A DNA stretch of 26,688 bases from DATHVI01 sp035461385 (GTDB taxonomy: Bacteria > Actinomycetota > Thermoleophilia > Solirubrobacterales > 70-9), in NCBI GenBank assembly GCA_035461385.1, contig DATHVI010000188.1:1-26688 (forward strand), written 5' to 3'. The notes under the pieces were generated by a model, which was not told the DNA's origin, searched no databases, and saw only the letters and a program-made list of their open reading frames with translations. The position numbers and the translations under genes were made by a program. This document shows, one piece after another, positions 13,488 to 20,781 of this stretch (its first letter is position 1; each line of letters starts with the position of its first letter).

Positions 13488-15203
13488 TCACGCCGCCTGC
13501 CTGACGCGTTCCGCCCGCCGCAGCCCGGCGATCCACTCGTCGACGTCGATCTCGCCTCCGATCAGGGCGGCGAGACCGTCGAGCGCGGGGGCGTCGATCC
13601 CGGCGTCGGCGACGGCGCGGGCGAGCAGCGGGACCGAGTCGAGCGCCTCCGAGGCCTGTCCGACGCGGTCGGGTATCTGGTCGGCGGGGACGCCCTCGCC
13701 TAGCAGCTCGCCCGCGCGGCGGTTGCGGCTCCCCGGGGCGAGCACGGTCGCGGTCAGGTCGCCGACGCCGGCGAGGCCGGAGAACGTGCCCAGGCGGGCG
13801 CCGCGGGCGATCGCGTATTCGACGCACTCCCGCCAGACGCCCGCGGCGGCGATCCCGGCCGCGTTCATGCCGTGGCTCTCGGCCGCCGCGGCGGCGAGCG
13901 CGGCGGCGTTCTTCGCCGCCCCCGCGGCCTCGACGCCGACGACGTCGTCGCCGCGCTCGCAGACGAGGCCGGCGCGGTCGAAGACCTCGCCGAGCTGGGT
14001 CCGCAGGTCGGCGTCGGCGCTGGCGAGGGCGAGCGCCGCCATCCCGGCGGCGGCCTCGCGAGCGTGCGCCGGCCCGCCGAGCGAGGCGATCGCCCGCGCC
14101 CTGACCCGGTCGCTCACGTAGTCGAACGGCAGCGCCGCCATCGGCTGCACGAGACCCTTGCTGAGCAGCAGGACCGAGGTGCGGGAGCCGATCTTGTCGG
14201 CGAGGACGCCGACGACCGCGGGCAGGGCGTTCGAGGGAACCGCGAGGCAGACGAGGTCGCACCCGGCGAGCTCGATGTCCGCCGCCCGCCGCACCCGGAC
14301 CGACTCGGGGATCGGGATCCCGGGCAGGTAGCGCTCGTTCTCCCGCTTGCGCGTGATCCGCTCGGCCTTGTCCACGACGCGGGTGCCGAGCTCGACCTCG
14401 AGCCCCCCGCGCGCGAGCAGCACCGCGACCGCCGTCCCCCAGCTCCCGGCGCCGATCACCGCCGCCTTGCGGAGCGGCGGCAGCCCGCCGAGCCACTCCC
14501 ACTGGAGCTCGATGCTCGGCCAGATCCGGTCGGTGACCGTGGCCGCGAGCGCCGGCGACGGATGCGCGGTGCGCGGGAAGGTGACGGTGGCGCCCGCGCG
14601 CAGCCTGACCTTCCGCGGACGGATCCGCCAGCCACGGCGGACGTGCTCGGAGCCGACGACCGCGACCGGCAGCACCGCCGCCCCCGTTTCGAGCGCCAGC
14701 CGGCCGACGCCCCGCTTCGGCCGGCCGAGAGCGCCGGTCCTGATCCGCGTCCCCTCCGGGAAGATCAGCACCGTGCCGCCGCGCTCGACGATCCGGCGGG
14801 CGGTCTCCATCGCAATCTCGTCGGACTGGCCGCGGCGGATCGGGAAGGCGCCGAGCCGGTTCAGGATCCACGCCTGCCAGCGGGAGTCGAACAGCTCGAC
14901 CTTGGCGACGAACTGGGCCTGGCGCCGCCACGGGAGCATCATCCCGACGACGAACGGGTCGAGGAAGCTGCGGTGGTTCGAGGCGACGACGAGCCCGCCC
15001 TTCACCCGCGCGTGCTCGCGCCCGGCGCGCTGGAGCCGGAACCAGATCAGGAACGCCGGCTGGAGGATCAGCCTCGCGAGCAGGTACAGGCCCCGGTTGA
15101 CCCCGCGCTCGCGGGCGAAGCGGTGATAGCGCTGGAACCGTTCTTCGCTGATCACCTGGTCGGTTCGTGGTGGCGCCGAGCGGCGCGGCTCTCCTTCCTG
15201 CAT
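13488..15203 (-). CDS. PlsC-GpsA fusion: acyltransferase plus glycerol-3-phosphate dehydrogenase
   Basis: A 571-residue two-domain protein. Residues about 35-240 are a 1-acyl-glycerol-3-phosphate acyltransferase: NHRSFLD with His77 and Asp82 (NHx4D motif), FPEGTRIRTG (148-157) and LPVAVVG (179-185), after a hydrophobic stretch at 38-57 that should hold it to the membrane. Residues about 246-571 are NAD(P)-dependent glycerol-3-phosphate dehydrogenase: dinucleotide motif VIGAGSWGTA (249-258), LSKGL, GGPAHARE, the lysine in AGAAKNAAAL, and GLAGVGDLTATVLAPGSRNR. GpsA makes glycerol-3-phosphate from dihydroxyacetone phosphate; PlsC adds the second acyl chain. The PlsY/PlsX-type step between them is not encoded here. 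ATG 15203 is listed; an AAGGAG just after it is puzzling but no other good start follows. Confidence 0.92.
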   Translation of the reverse strand: MQEGEPRRSAPPRTDQVISEERFQRYHRFARERGVNRGLYLLARLILQPAFLIWFRLQRAGREHARVKGGLVVASNHRSFLDPFVVGMMLPWRRQAQFVAKVELFDSRWQAWILNRLGAFPIRRGQSDEIAMETARRIVERGGTVLIFPEGTRIRTGALGRPKRGVGRLALETGAAVLPVAVVGSEHVRRGWRIRPRKVRLRAGATVTFPRTAHPSPALAATVTDRIWPSIELQWEWLGGLPPLRKAAVIGAGSWGTAVAVLLARGGLEVELGTRVVDKAERITRKRENERYLPGIPIPESVRVRRAADIELAGCDLVCLAVPSNALPAVVGVLADKIGSRTSVLLLSKGLVQPMAALPFDYVSDRVRARAIASLGGPAHAREAAAGMAALALASADADLRTQLGEVFDRAGLVCERGDDVVGVEAAGAAKNAAALAAAAAESHGMNAAGIAAAGVWRECVEYAIARGARLGTFSGLAGVGDLTATVLAPGSRNRRAGELLGEGVPADQIPDRVGQASEALDSVPLLARAVADAGIDAPALDGLAALIGGEIDVDEWIAGLRRAERVRQAA

Positions 15204-15254
15204 GCGACCTCACCTACACGCCGGCGCCGGGCGCGTTACTCGCCGGGCGAGCGC

Positions 15255-16283
15255 CTACAGGGCGGACTCGACGAGCGCGACGAGCTCCTCGCGGCTCGGC
15301 GGCTCGGCGGACTCCCGAAGCTCGGCGCGGGCGAGCATCGCATCGACCGCGGCCCCGACCGCGGACGGGTCGGCGCCGATGTCGACCAGGCGCCGCGGTC
15401 CGCCGCCGAGCTCCTCGAGCCGCGCAGCCAGCCGCTCGGGCCGGACGCCGATCGCATCCGCGACCGCGGCGATCGCCTCCGGCTCCCTGGCGGCGATCGC
15501 GCCGATCGTCCGCGGCAGCATCGTCGCGTAGGCCTTCGCGTGCGGGATCGCCATCGTCCGCACCAGCGACTGGCAGACGACGTGGTGGAGGCCGAGGCCA
15601 GCCGAGTCGAGCGCGTAGGCGCAGAGCAGCGAGCCGAGCGCCAGCGCCGGCCGATCGCGCTCGCCGGGCGGCTGGTCGAGGGCCGAGCAGCAGAGCTCGA
15701 TCCCATGCAGGGCGGCGAGCGTCGCGACCGGATTCCGCCCCGGCGCGTAGAGCGGCTCGATCCCATGCGAGATCGCGTTGATCGCGCTCGCGCGAAGGTC
15801 GTCCTCGGGGAGGCTCGTCATCGGCTCGGGATCGGCGAGGACCAGCTCCGGGCGCACCCGGTGCGGCGCTTCGTAGCCGGAGGGGAACCGGTGGATGCGG
15901 GTCATCTCCGCCCCCGAGAGCGTCGTCGGGATCGCCGCCGCGCGCCCGCCGCGGACCGCGGCGATCGCCTTCGCGGCGTCGATCACCCGGCCGCCGCCGA
16001 GCGCGACCAGCGTCGGCACCTCGACCGCGCCGATCACCGCGGCGGCCGCCTCGGGCACCGGCCCCGGCGGCACCTCGTGGACCGCGTGGGCGCGGCCGGG
16101 GAGCTCGACCGCCGCCGTCGCGAGCGCCCGCGGGGTGGTGAGCAGCTCGTACCTCCCCCACCCGTTCTCCTCGAGCTCGGCCGCCGCGTCGGCGAGCACG
16201 CCCGCGCGGAAGACGGTCAGCCGCTCTCCGTCGCGCCAGGTAAACGCTGTATCGATCGCGGCGGCGTCCGGCAGGTCGGCCAA
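15255..16283 (-). CDS. Iron-containing alcohol dehydrogenase family protein (maleylacetate reductase-like)
   Basis: A 342-residue protein. The nucleotide-binding part has ALGGGRVIDAAKAIA (about residues 94-108) and PTTLSGAEMT (119-128), closest to maleylacetate reductases. Metal-site positions by comparison with FucO are Asn169 (Asp in FucO, Asn in maleylacetate reductases), His173, His234 and His248. The second-shell histidine of the HxxxH motif is Gln238 (HVVCQ where CH is usual), so activity or metal use may differ. No aromatic degradation genes are near. The start is TTG 16283, one nucleotide past the 3' end of tRNA-Thr; there is no better start before conserved sequence. It appears to be co-transcribed with the tRNA and with the PlsC-GpsA gene 51 nt downstream. 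Confidence 0.8.
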   Translation of the reverse strand: MADLPDAAAIDTAFTWRDGERLTVFRAGVLADAAAELEENGWGRYELLTTPRALATAAVELPGRAHAVHEVPPGPVPEAAAAVIGAVEVPTLVALGGGRVIDAAKAIAAVRGGRAAAIPTTLSGAEMTRIHRFPSGYEAPHRVRPELVLADPEPMTSLPEDDLRASAINAISHGIEPLYAPGRNPVATLAALHGIELCCSALDQPPGERDRPALALGSLLCAYALDSAGLGLHHVVCQSLVRTMAIPHAKAYATMLPRTIGAIAAREPEAIAAVADAIGVRPERLAARLEELGGGPRRLVDIGADPSAVGAAVDAMLARAELRESAEPPSREELVALVESAL

Positions 16284-16284
16284 G

Positions 16285-16357
16285 AGCCCGGGGCGGGGCT
16301 CGAACCCGCAGCCTGCGCTTTACAAGAGCGCTGCTCCACCAGTTGAGCTACCCGGGC
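16285..16357 (-). tRNA. tRNA-Thr (anticodon TGT)
   Basis: A complete 73-nt cloverleaf on the minus strand: acceptor GCCCGGG/CCCGGGC, D-stem GCTC/GAGC with an 8-nt loop, anticodon stem GCGCT/AGCGC with loop CTTGTAA (anticodon TGT, reads ACA), a 5-nt variable loop, and T-stem GCGGG/CCCGC with loop TTCGAGC. The discriminator is U and CCA is not encoded. In many actinobacteria and in Bacillus relatives this area after sigH holds rpmG, secE and nusG; here the tRNA is followed by an alcohol-dehydrogenase-family gene. Confidence 0.97.
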
Positions 16358-16364
16358 GGGGAAT

Positions 16365-16380
16365 GCGGCCCTCGGGCCGC
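16365..16380 (-). terminator. Hairpin between sigH and tRNA-Thr
   Basis: GCGGCCC and GGGCCGC make a 6-7 bp GC stem with a very short loop. A smaller CCTC/GAGG hairpin lies next to it at 16380-16390. It can end the sigH transcript; alternatively, if TATCCT at 16388-16393 (minus) is the tRNA -10 box, it would be part of the tRNA leader. Confidence 0.4.
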
Positions 16381-16446
16381 CTCGATGAGGATAGATACGG
16401 CCGCGCGGGGAGGCTGAGATCGGAGGACCGGAGCGCGCCCGGGGTC

Positions 16447-17145
16447 CTAGACAACCGGCTGTCGCGCCAAGAGGTGGTTCGCGACCTTGCGCTTGACCCG
16501 CTGGAGGGCGTTGTCGACGGTCTTCGTGTCGCAGTCGAGCTGCTCGCCGATCAACTCGTAGGAGTTGCCGTCGAGGTAGAGCGAGAGAACGCGGCTCTCG
16601 AGGTCGGAGAGGACGCTCGACAGGCACGAGACCAGCGCCCGCAGCTCCTCGGTCGCGATCACCTGCTCGGAGGGCTCCTCGCTGCCCGGGCCGGGGAGGA
16701 TGTCCTCGAGCGTCGTCTCCGACTCGCCCGCCGCGGCCGGGGTCTGGGCGAACGAGACGTACTGGTTGAGCGGCGCGTGCTTGTTCCGGCTCGCCGTCTT
16801 CACCGCGGTGATGATCTGCCGGGTGATGCAGAGCTCGGCGAAGTTGCGGAAGCTCGACTCGCGGTCGGAGCGGAAGTCGCGGATCGCCTTGTAGAGGCCG
16901 ACCATCCCCTCCTGCATCAGGTCGTCCGGGTCGCCGCCGAGGAGGAAGTACGACGACGCCTTCAGGCGGACGAAGCCGCGATAGCGCTTGACCAGCCGCT
17001 CGTAGGCGTGGGCGCCGCCGCGCTTGGCCAGCGCGACCAGGTACGTGTCGTCAAGCTCAGCTTGAGGTTGAGTTCGGCGCCCGGGACTTCCGGTCGCCGG
17101 CGCGCGGATCGCTGCTGCTGCAAACTCTTGGGTCGGTACGGCCAC
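16447..17145 (-). CDS. sigH: SigH-type (sporulation-family) RNA polymerase sigma factor
   Basis: A 232-residue sigma-70 protein of the Bacillus SigH type. Region 2 includes KRYRGFVRLKASSYFLLGGD, DDLMQEGMVGLYKAIRDFRS and FRNFAELCITRQIITAVKTA; region 4 has LSDLESRVLSLYLDGNSYEL and a helix-turn-helix over DCDTKTVDNALQRVKRKV. A 30-residue variable linker follows region 2. The first 28 residues are not conserved. The start is GTG 17145 with GGAGGA 5 nt upstream. It lies after cysS and rlmB as in Bacillus subtilis, where sigH controls the entry into sporulation; members of this actinobacterial group mostly are not known to sporulate, so the role is open. It has its own promoter and a structured leader. 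Confidence 0.92.
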   Translation of the reverse strand: MAVPTQEFAAAAIRAPATGSPGRRTQPQAELDDTYLVALAKRGGAHAYERLVKRYRGFVRLKASSYFLLGGDPDDLMQEGMVGLYKAIRDFRSDRESSFRNFAELCITRQIITAVKTASRNKHAPLNQYVSFAQTPAAAGESETTLEDILPGPGSEEPSEQVIATEELRALVSCLSSVLSDLESRVLSLYLDGNSYELIGEQLDCDTKTVDNALQRVKRKVANHLLARQPVV

Positions 17146-17179
17146 TGGGTCCTCCGTTCAAATCGATGGGGGATCCGGT

Positions 17180-17204
17180 GGCGCCCGTACCTCCCCTGGG
17201 CGCC
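17180..17204 (-). promoter_or_regulatory. Hairpin in the sigH leader
   Basis: GGCGCCC and GGGCGCC form a perfect 7-bp stem around an 11-nt loop that (on the mRNA) reads AGGGGAGGTAC, an SD-like sequence with no start codon after it. A downstream GGATCCCCC could pair with the loop's GGGGA, offering an alternative fold. The hairpin lies 35 nt before the sigH start codon and may tune translation. Confidence 0.45.
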
Positions 17205-17272
17205 CGGTTCAACGTCTTTCAAGGGTGATCGGCAGGCTTGACCTCGACCTTTAGTTAACCCTTATGGCATCC

Positions 17273-17302
17273 AGTGTATGCCCCGGCGCGTTCTTCTGTC
17301 AA
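17273..17302 (-). promoter_or_regulatory. sigH promoter
   Basis: Perfect TTGACA (17302-17297), 18-bp spacer, and TACACT (17278-17273, TAnnnT) on the minus strand. Transcription would start near 17266 and leave a leader of about 120 nt. It is the best sigma-A-type promoter in the window and lies in the gap after rlmB, so sigH need not depend on the cysS message. Confidence 0.65.
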
Positions 17303-17361
17303 CCCGTACGCCGGCCGGCGCAAGATCGGTTGCAGAACCGGGCCTCCGTCCGACCGCGCTG

Positions 17362-18060
17362 CTAGGACGCGCGCCGGCGTTGCCGCGCCGCCTCGAACGC
17401 GAGCACGGCCGCCGCCGCGGACACGTTCAGCGACGCGACCCGGCCGGCGAGCGGGATCGCGATCAGCAGATCGCAGGTGGCTGCGACTCGCGGCCGCAGA
17501 CCCTTCCCCTCGCCACCGAGGACGAGTACGACCCTCCCGGTCAGGTCGGCGTCGAAGTACGGCGCCTCCGCGTCCGCGGCGGCGCCCTGGACCCAGGCCC
17601 CGGCCTCCTTCGCGTCGCCCTCGAGCCAGTCGGCGAGGTTCCCGACCCGCGCCACCGCGAGGTGCTCGACCGCGCCCGCCGCCGCCTTGCACGCCGCCGC
17701 CGTCACCGCCGCCGAGCGCCGCCGGGGGACCACGACCCCGGCCGCGCCCACCGCCTCGGCCGTCCGGCAGATCGCCCCGAGGTTGCGCGGGTCCTGCACC
17801 TGGTCGAGCGCGAGCACCAGCGCCGCCGGCGCCTCGAGCAGGGTCCGAGGGTCCGCGTACGGGTACGGGTCGACCGCGGCGACGACGCCCTGATGATCGG
17901 GCGAGCCCGCGAGCCTGGTCAGCTCGTCGGGACCGACGTCCGGCGCCTCCCAGACGCGGTGGACCCGCCGGCGCCCTCGCCGCGCCTCGGCGACCGGCCG
18001 ACGGCCGTAGACGATCGCGGTCTCCGCCGGCGCCGCCCGGCGCCGACCCCCGCCGCTCAC
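17362..18060 (-). CDS. rlmB: 23S rRNA (guanosine-2'-O-)-methyltransferase RlmB (SpoU family)
   Basis: A 232-residue SpoU/TrmH-type SPOUT methyltransferase. An N-terminal substrate-binding part starts IVYGRRPVAEARRG. The catalytic knot has the three motifs: DQVQDPRNLGAICRTAEAVG with the catalytic Asn/Arg, VLGGEGKGLRP, and IPLAGRVASLNVSAAAAVL for SAM binding. It methylates a guanosine in the 23S rRNA peptidyl-transferase region. GTG 18060 overlaps the cysS stop as GTGA, which fixes the start; the open frame upstream to 18108 is inside cysS. Confidence 0.92.
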   Translation of the reverse strand: MSGGGRRRAAPAETAIVYGRRPVAEARRGRRRVHRVWEAPDVGPDELTRLAGSPDHQGVVAAVDPYPYADPRTLLEAPAALVLALDQVQDPRNLGAICRTAEAVGAAGVVVPRRRSAAVTAAACKAAAGAVEHLAVARVGNLADWLEGDAKEAGAWVQGAAADAEAPYFDADLTGRVVLVLGGEGKGLRPRVAATCDLLIAIPLAGRVASLNVSAAAAVLAFEAARQRRRAS

Positions 18061-19409
18061 GGGAGCCTTACGAGCCGCGATCCCGCGGCGCCGTCGCGAA
18101 CCTCCCATCCGCGCGACGCCAGCTCGTCGCGGATCCGGTCGGCGCGCGCGAAGTCACGCGCCTCGCGGGCCCGCTCACGCTCGGCGAGCAGCCGTTCGGC
18201 CTCGGGATCGGCCTCGACCTCGACCCTGGCGAGCGACTCGAGCCCGACGAGCCCGAGCAGCTCCGCGACGACGTCGTGCGCCCCGGCGAGCTGCCGGGAG
18301 TGCCCCTCGCGCACGAGGTCGTAGAGCTCGGCCATCGCCCGCGGCGTGTTGAAGTCGTCGGCGAGGGCACAGAGGAAGGCCTCGCGACGCTCGAGGGCGA
18401 ACCGGTCCACCTCGTCGGCGACCCGCTCGGCGTCGCGGAAGAAGTCCCGCACCCGGTCGTTGCGCGCCCGGGCCTGCTCGAGGGCGTCCTCGCCGAACGC
18501 GAGCGGCTGCCGGTAGTGGCCGGAGATCAGGAAGTCGACCACCGCCTCGGCGCCGAACCGGTCGAGCGCGTGGTGGAGCAGGAACACGTTCCCCTCCGAC
18601 TTCGCCATCTTCGCCTCGGGGCCGGTGAGGACCATCCCGTTGTGCATCCAGATCCGGGCCAGCGGCGCGCCCCGCGCCGCCTCCGTCTGGGCGATCTCGT
18701 TCTCGTGGTGGGGGAAGACGAGGTCGGACCCGCCGCCGTGGATCGCGAAGTCGGTGCCGAGCAGGGCCTCGGCCATCGCCGAGCACTCGATGTGCCAGCC
18801 GGGGCGGCCCTCCGCCCACGGCGAAGGCCAGCCGCTGTCCTCGTCGGGCTTGCGCGCCTTCCAGAGCGCGAAGTCGAGCGGGTCCTCCTTCAGCCGCGCG
18901 GTGCCCGTCTCCTCACCCTGGTCCATCTCGGCGGGGTCGCGGTTCGAGAGCTTGCCGTAGCCGTCGAAGCTGCGGACCCGGAAGTAGACGTCGCCGTTCG
19001 ACTGGTATGCGTGCCCACGCTCGATCAGCGCCTCGATCAGGGCGATGATCCCGTCCAGGGTCTCGGTCGCGAGCGGCTCGGCGTCGGGCCTGCCGAGCCC
19101 GAGCCGGTCGGTGTCCTCGCGGTATAGCCGGGTCATCTCGTGCGCGTGGTCGACCGAGGGCACCCCCGCCTCGCGGGCGGCGTCGTAGATCTTGTCGTTG
19201 ATGTCGGTGACGTTGATCACCAGCTTCGGCTCGTAGCCGTCGAGCGTCGCGAGGAACCGACGCAGGAGCATGAAGACGACGAACGGCCTCGCGTTGCCGA
19301 TGTGGATCCGCGAGTAGACGGTCGGGCCGCAGGCGTAGATCCCGACCTCGCCGCGCTCGAGCTCGCGGAGGTCGCCGCTTAGCGTGTCTCTGATCCGGAC
19401 CGTGCGCAC
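18057..19409 (-). CDS. cysS: Cysteinyl-tRNA synthetase
   Basis: A 450-residue class I aminoacyl-tRNA synthetase of usual length. It shows YACGPTVYSRIHIGNAR near residue 25 (HIGH as HIGN, with the first zinc-binding Cys), GWHIECSAM and HHENE (further zinc ligands), and the KMSKS loop as KMAKS in PEAKMAKSEGN. The Ser to Ala change in KMSKS is tolerated in some synthetases. A C-terminal DALR-like helical domain ends the protein. GTG 19409 is the start, with TAGCAT 6 nt before it; there is no SD. It begins the cysS-rlmB unit and diverges from the histidine kinase gene. Confidence 0.96.
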   Translation of the reverse strand: MRTVRIRDTLSGDLRELERGEVGIYACGPTVYSRIHIGNARPFVVFMLLRRFLATLDGYEPKLVINVTDINDKIYDAAREAGVPSVDHAHEMTRLYREDTDRLGLGRPDAEPLATETLDGIIALIEALIERGHAYQSNGDVYFRVRSFDGYGKLSNRDPAEMDQGEETGTARLKEDPLDFALWKARKPDEDSGWPSPWAEGRPGWHIECSAMAEALLGTDFAIHGGGSDLVFPHHENEIAQTEAARGAPLARIWMHNGMVLTGPEAKMAKSEGNVFLLHHALDRFGAEAVVDFLISGHYRQPLAFGEDALEQARARNDRVRDFFRDAERVADEVDRFALERREAFLCALADDFNTPRAMAELYDLVREGHSRQLAGAHDVVAELLGLVGLESLARVEVEADPEAERLLAERERAREARDFARADRIRDELASRGWEVRDGAAGSRLVRLP

Positions 19410-19415
19410 GCGGCA

Positions 19416-19421
19416 ATGCTA
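19416..19421 (-). promoter_or_regulatory. -10 box of cysS
   Basis: TAGCAT on the minus strand, 6 nt before GTG 19409. It predicts a fully leaderless cysS message. No -35 box is evident. Confidence 0.35.
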
Positions 19422-19498
19422 TGCCCCGGTCCGTTGCTGGGGCTAACCGCACGCCCGGACGCCGGTTGGCGGCATTGCCCGCGGCCGCCGCAGGCGCG

Positions 19499-19511
19499 AT
19501 GCTCTGAGCAT
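19499..19511 (+). promoter_or_regulatory. 13-bp palindrome overlapping the histidine kinase start
   Basis: ATGCTC-T-GAGCAT is a perfect inverted repeat whose right arm includes the first two bases of ATG 19510. GATGCT (19498-19503) may also be the -10 box. A regulator bound here, possibly the response regulator of this pair, would block initiation; this is inference. Confidence 0.35.
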
Positions 19512-20781
19512 GACAGCGACCACCGAGCTCGCCGCCACGCACTGGGCCGCATCGACCGCGAGGCGCTTCGCCCGCGACTTCGCCTACCTGACGATCGGGC
19601 TCGCGACCAGCATCCTCGCCTTCTGCGTCTGGGTCACGGGAGTCACGGTCGCGCTCAGCTTCGCGATTCTGATCGTCGGCATCCCGGTCGCGATCGCCGC
19701 CTTCTGGGCCTTCCGCCTCACCGTCGAGCTCGACCGCCGCAACGCGGCGCTCGTGCTCGGGTCGCGGATCCGCGGCAGCTACCGCGAGCCGCAGACGCGC
19801 GGCTGGCTCGAGCGGCTCAGGGTGACGCTCTCGGATCCCCAGAGCTGGCGCGATCTCGCCTGGCTGATCGTCCACTCGATCCTCGGCTTCGCGTTCGGGG
19901 TCGCGATCATCAGCCTCGCCGGACTGACGCTTGCGTACCTCAGCCTGCCGGCGTGGGAGTGGGCGCTGCCGGAGGGCGAGAGGGTCGGGGCGCCGTGGAC
20001 GATCGACTCGGTCCCGGTGCTGCTCGCGACATGGCTGCTGTGGATTCCAACCGCGGCGGTCACCGTCGCGCTCGCCCGGCCGATGGCGCTCGGGCAGAGC
20101 GCGCTCGCCCGGGCGCTGCTCGGGCGCGGTACCGAGGAGCTCGAGCGACGGGTCGAGCGACTCGAGGAGACCCGGGCGGGCGCGGTCAGCGCCGCGTCCG
20201 AGCAGCTCGAGCGAATCGAGCGCGACCTCCACGACGGGGCCCAGGCGCGGCTCGTCGCGCTGGCGGTCGACCTCGGGCTGGCGCAGGAGCGCTTCGACGA
20301 CGACCCCGAGCAGGCGCGGGCGCTGATCGCCGAGGCGGGCGAGGAGGCGAAGCGGACCCTGGCCGAGCTCCGCGACCTCGCCCGCGGCATGCGGCCCGCC
20401 CTGCTCGCCGAGCGGGGCCTGGTCGAGGCGGTGCGGGCGCTCGCGGCGCGGACGCCGGTCGCGGTGACCGTCGAGGCGCACGTCGACGGAGAGTCGCCGC
20501 TGGCGCGCGAGATCGAGGCCGCCGCCTACTTCGTCGTCGCCGAGGCGCTGACCAACGTCGCCAAGCACAGCCGCGGCACCCGCGCCGAGGTCAGGATCCG
20601 TTCGGACGGCGGACCGCTGGTGATCGAGATCCGCGACGACGGCGTCGGCGGCGCCGATCCCGCCGGCACCGGGCTCGACGGGCTGCGCCGCCGGGTCGAG
20701 GCGCTCGACGGCCGCCTCAGCGTGCTCACCGGCGCCGGCGAGGGGACGAGCGTCCGGGCTGAGCTCCCATGCGCGCGCTGA
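19510..20781 (+). CDS. NarL/DesK-type sensor histidine kinase
   Basis: A 423-residue membrane kinase. The N-terminal sensor holds four hydrophobic helices (about residues 25-45, 47-68, 117-145 and 165-188), similar to the putative-sensor domain of actinobacterial kinases, with little outside the membrane. A coiled segment (207-232) leads to the HisKA_3 domain with the phospho-acceptor His241 in ERDLHDGAQARL. The ATPase domain has the N-box EALTNVAKHS (Asn349), DDGVGGADPAGTGLDGLRRR and GEGTSVRAELP. The response regulator gene overlaps its end by 13 nt. Such pairs often respond to envelope stress or antibiotics; the signal here is unknown. It is divergent from cysS. Confidence 0.93.
   Translation: MTATTELAATHWAASTARRFARDFAYLTIGLATSILAFCVWVTGVTVALSFAILIVGIPVAIAAFWAFRLTVELDRRNAALVLGSRIRGSYREPQTRGWLERLRVTLSDPQSWRDLAWLIVHSILGFAFGVAIISLAGLTLAYLSLPAWEWALPEGERVGAPWTIDSVPVLLATWLLWIPTAAVTVALARPMALGQSALARALLGRGTEELERRVERLEETRAGAVSAASEQLERIERDLHDGAQARLVALAVDLGLAQERFDDDPEQARALIAEAGEEAKRTLAELRDLARGMRPALLAERGLVEAVRALAARTPVAVTVEAHVDGESPLAREIEAAAYFVVAEALTNVAKHSRGTRAEVRIRSDGGPLVIEIRDDGVGGADPAGTGLDGLRRRVEALDGRLSVLTGAGEGTSVRAELPCAR

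Noticed and set aside
12859..15213. A 784-codon minus-strand frame across the PlsC-GpsA and ECF sigma genes
   Set aside because: The real genes in the neighbouring frames have complete family motifs; this frame is arginine-rich with no motif.
13872..16346. An 824-codon plus-strand frame
   Set aside because: Antisense to PlsC-GpsA, the Fe-ADH gene and part of the tRNA; composition typical of a shadow frame.
16285..16357. tRNA-Thr as an integration site of a genomic island
   Set aside because: Genes on its 3' side are ordinary, on the same strand and without an integrase; no duplicate of the tRNA end is seen.
17051..17065. Perfect 15-bp palindrome TCAAGCT-C-AGCTTGA
   Set aside because: It lies inside the sigH coding region over ordinary codons (AELDD); I see no sign that it is more than chance.
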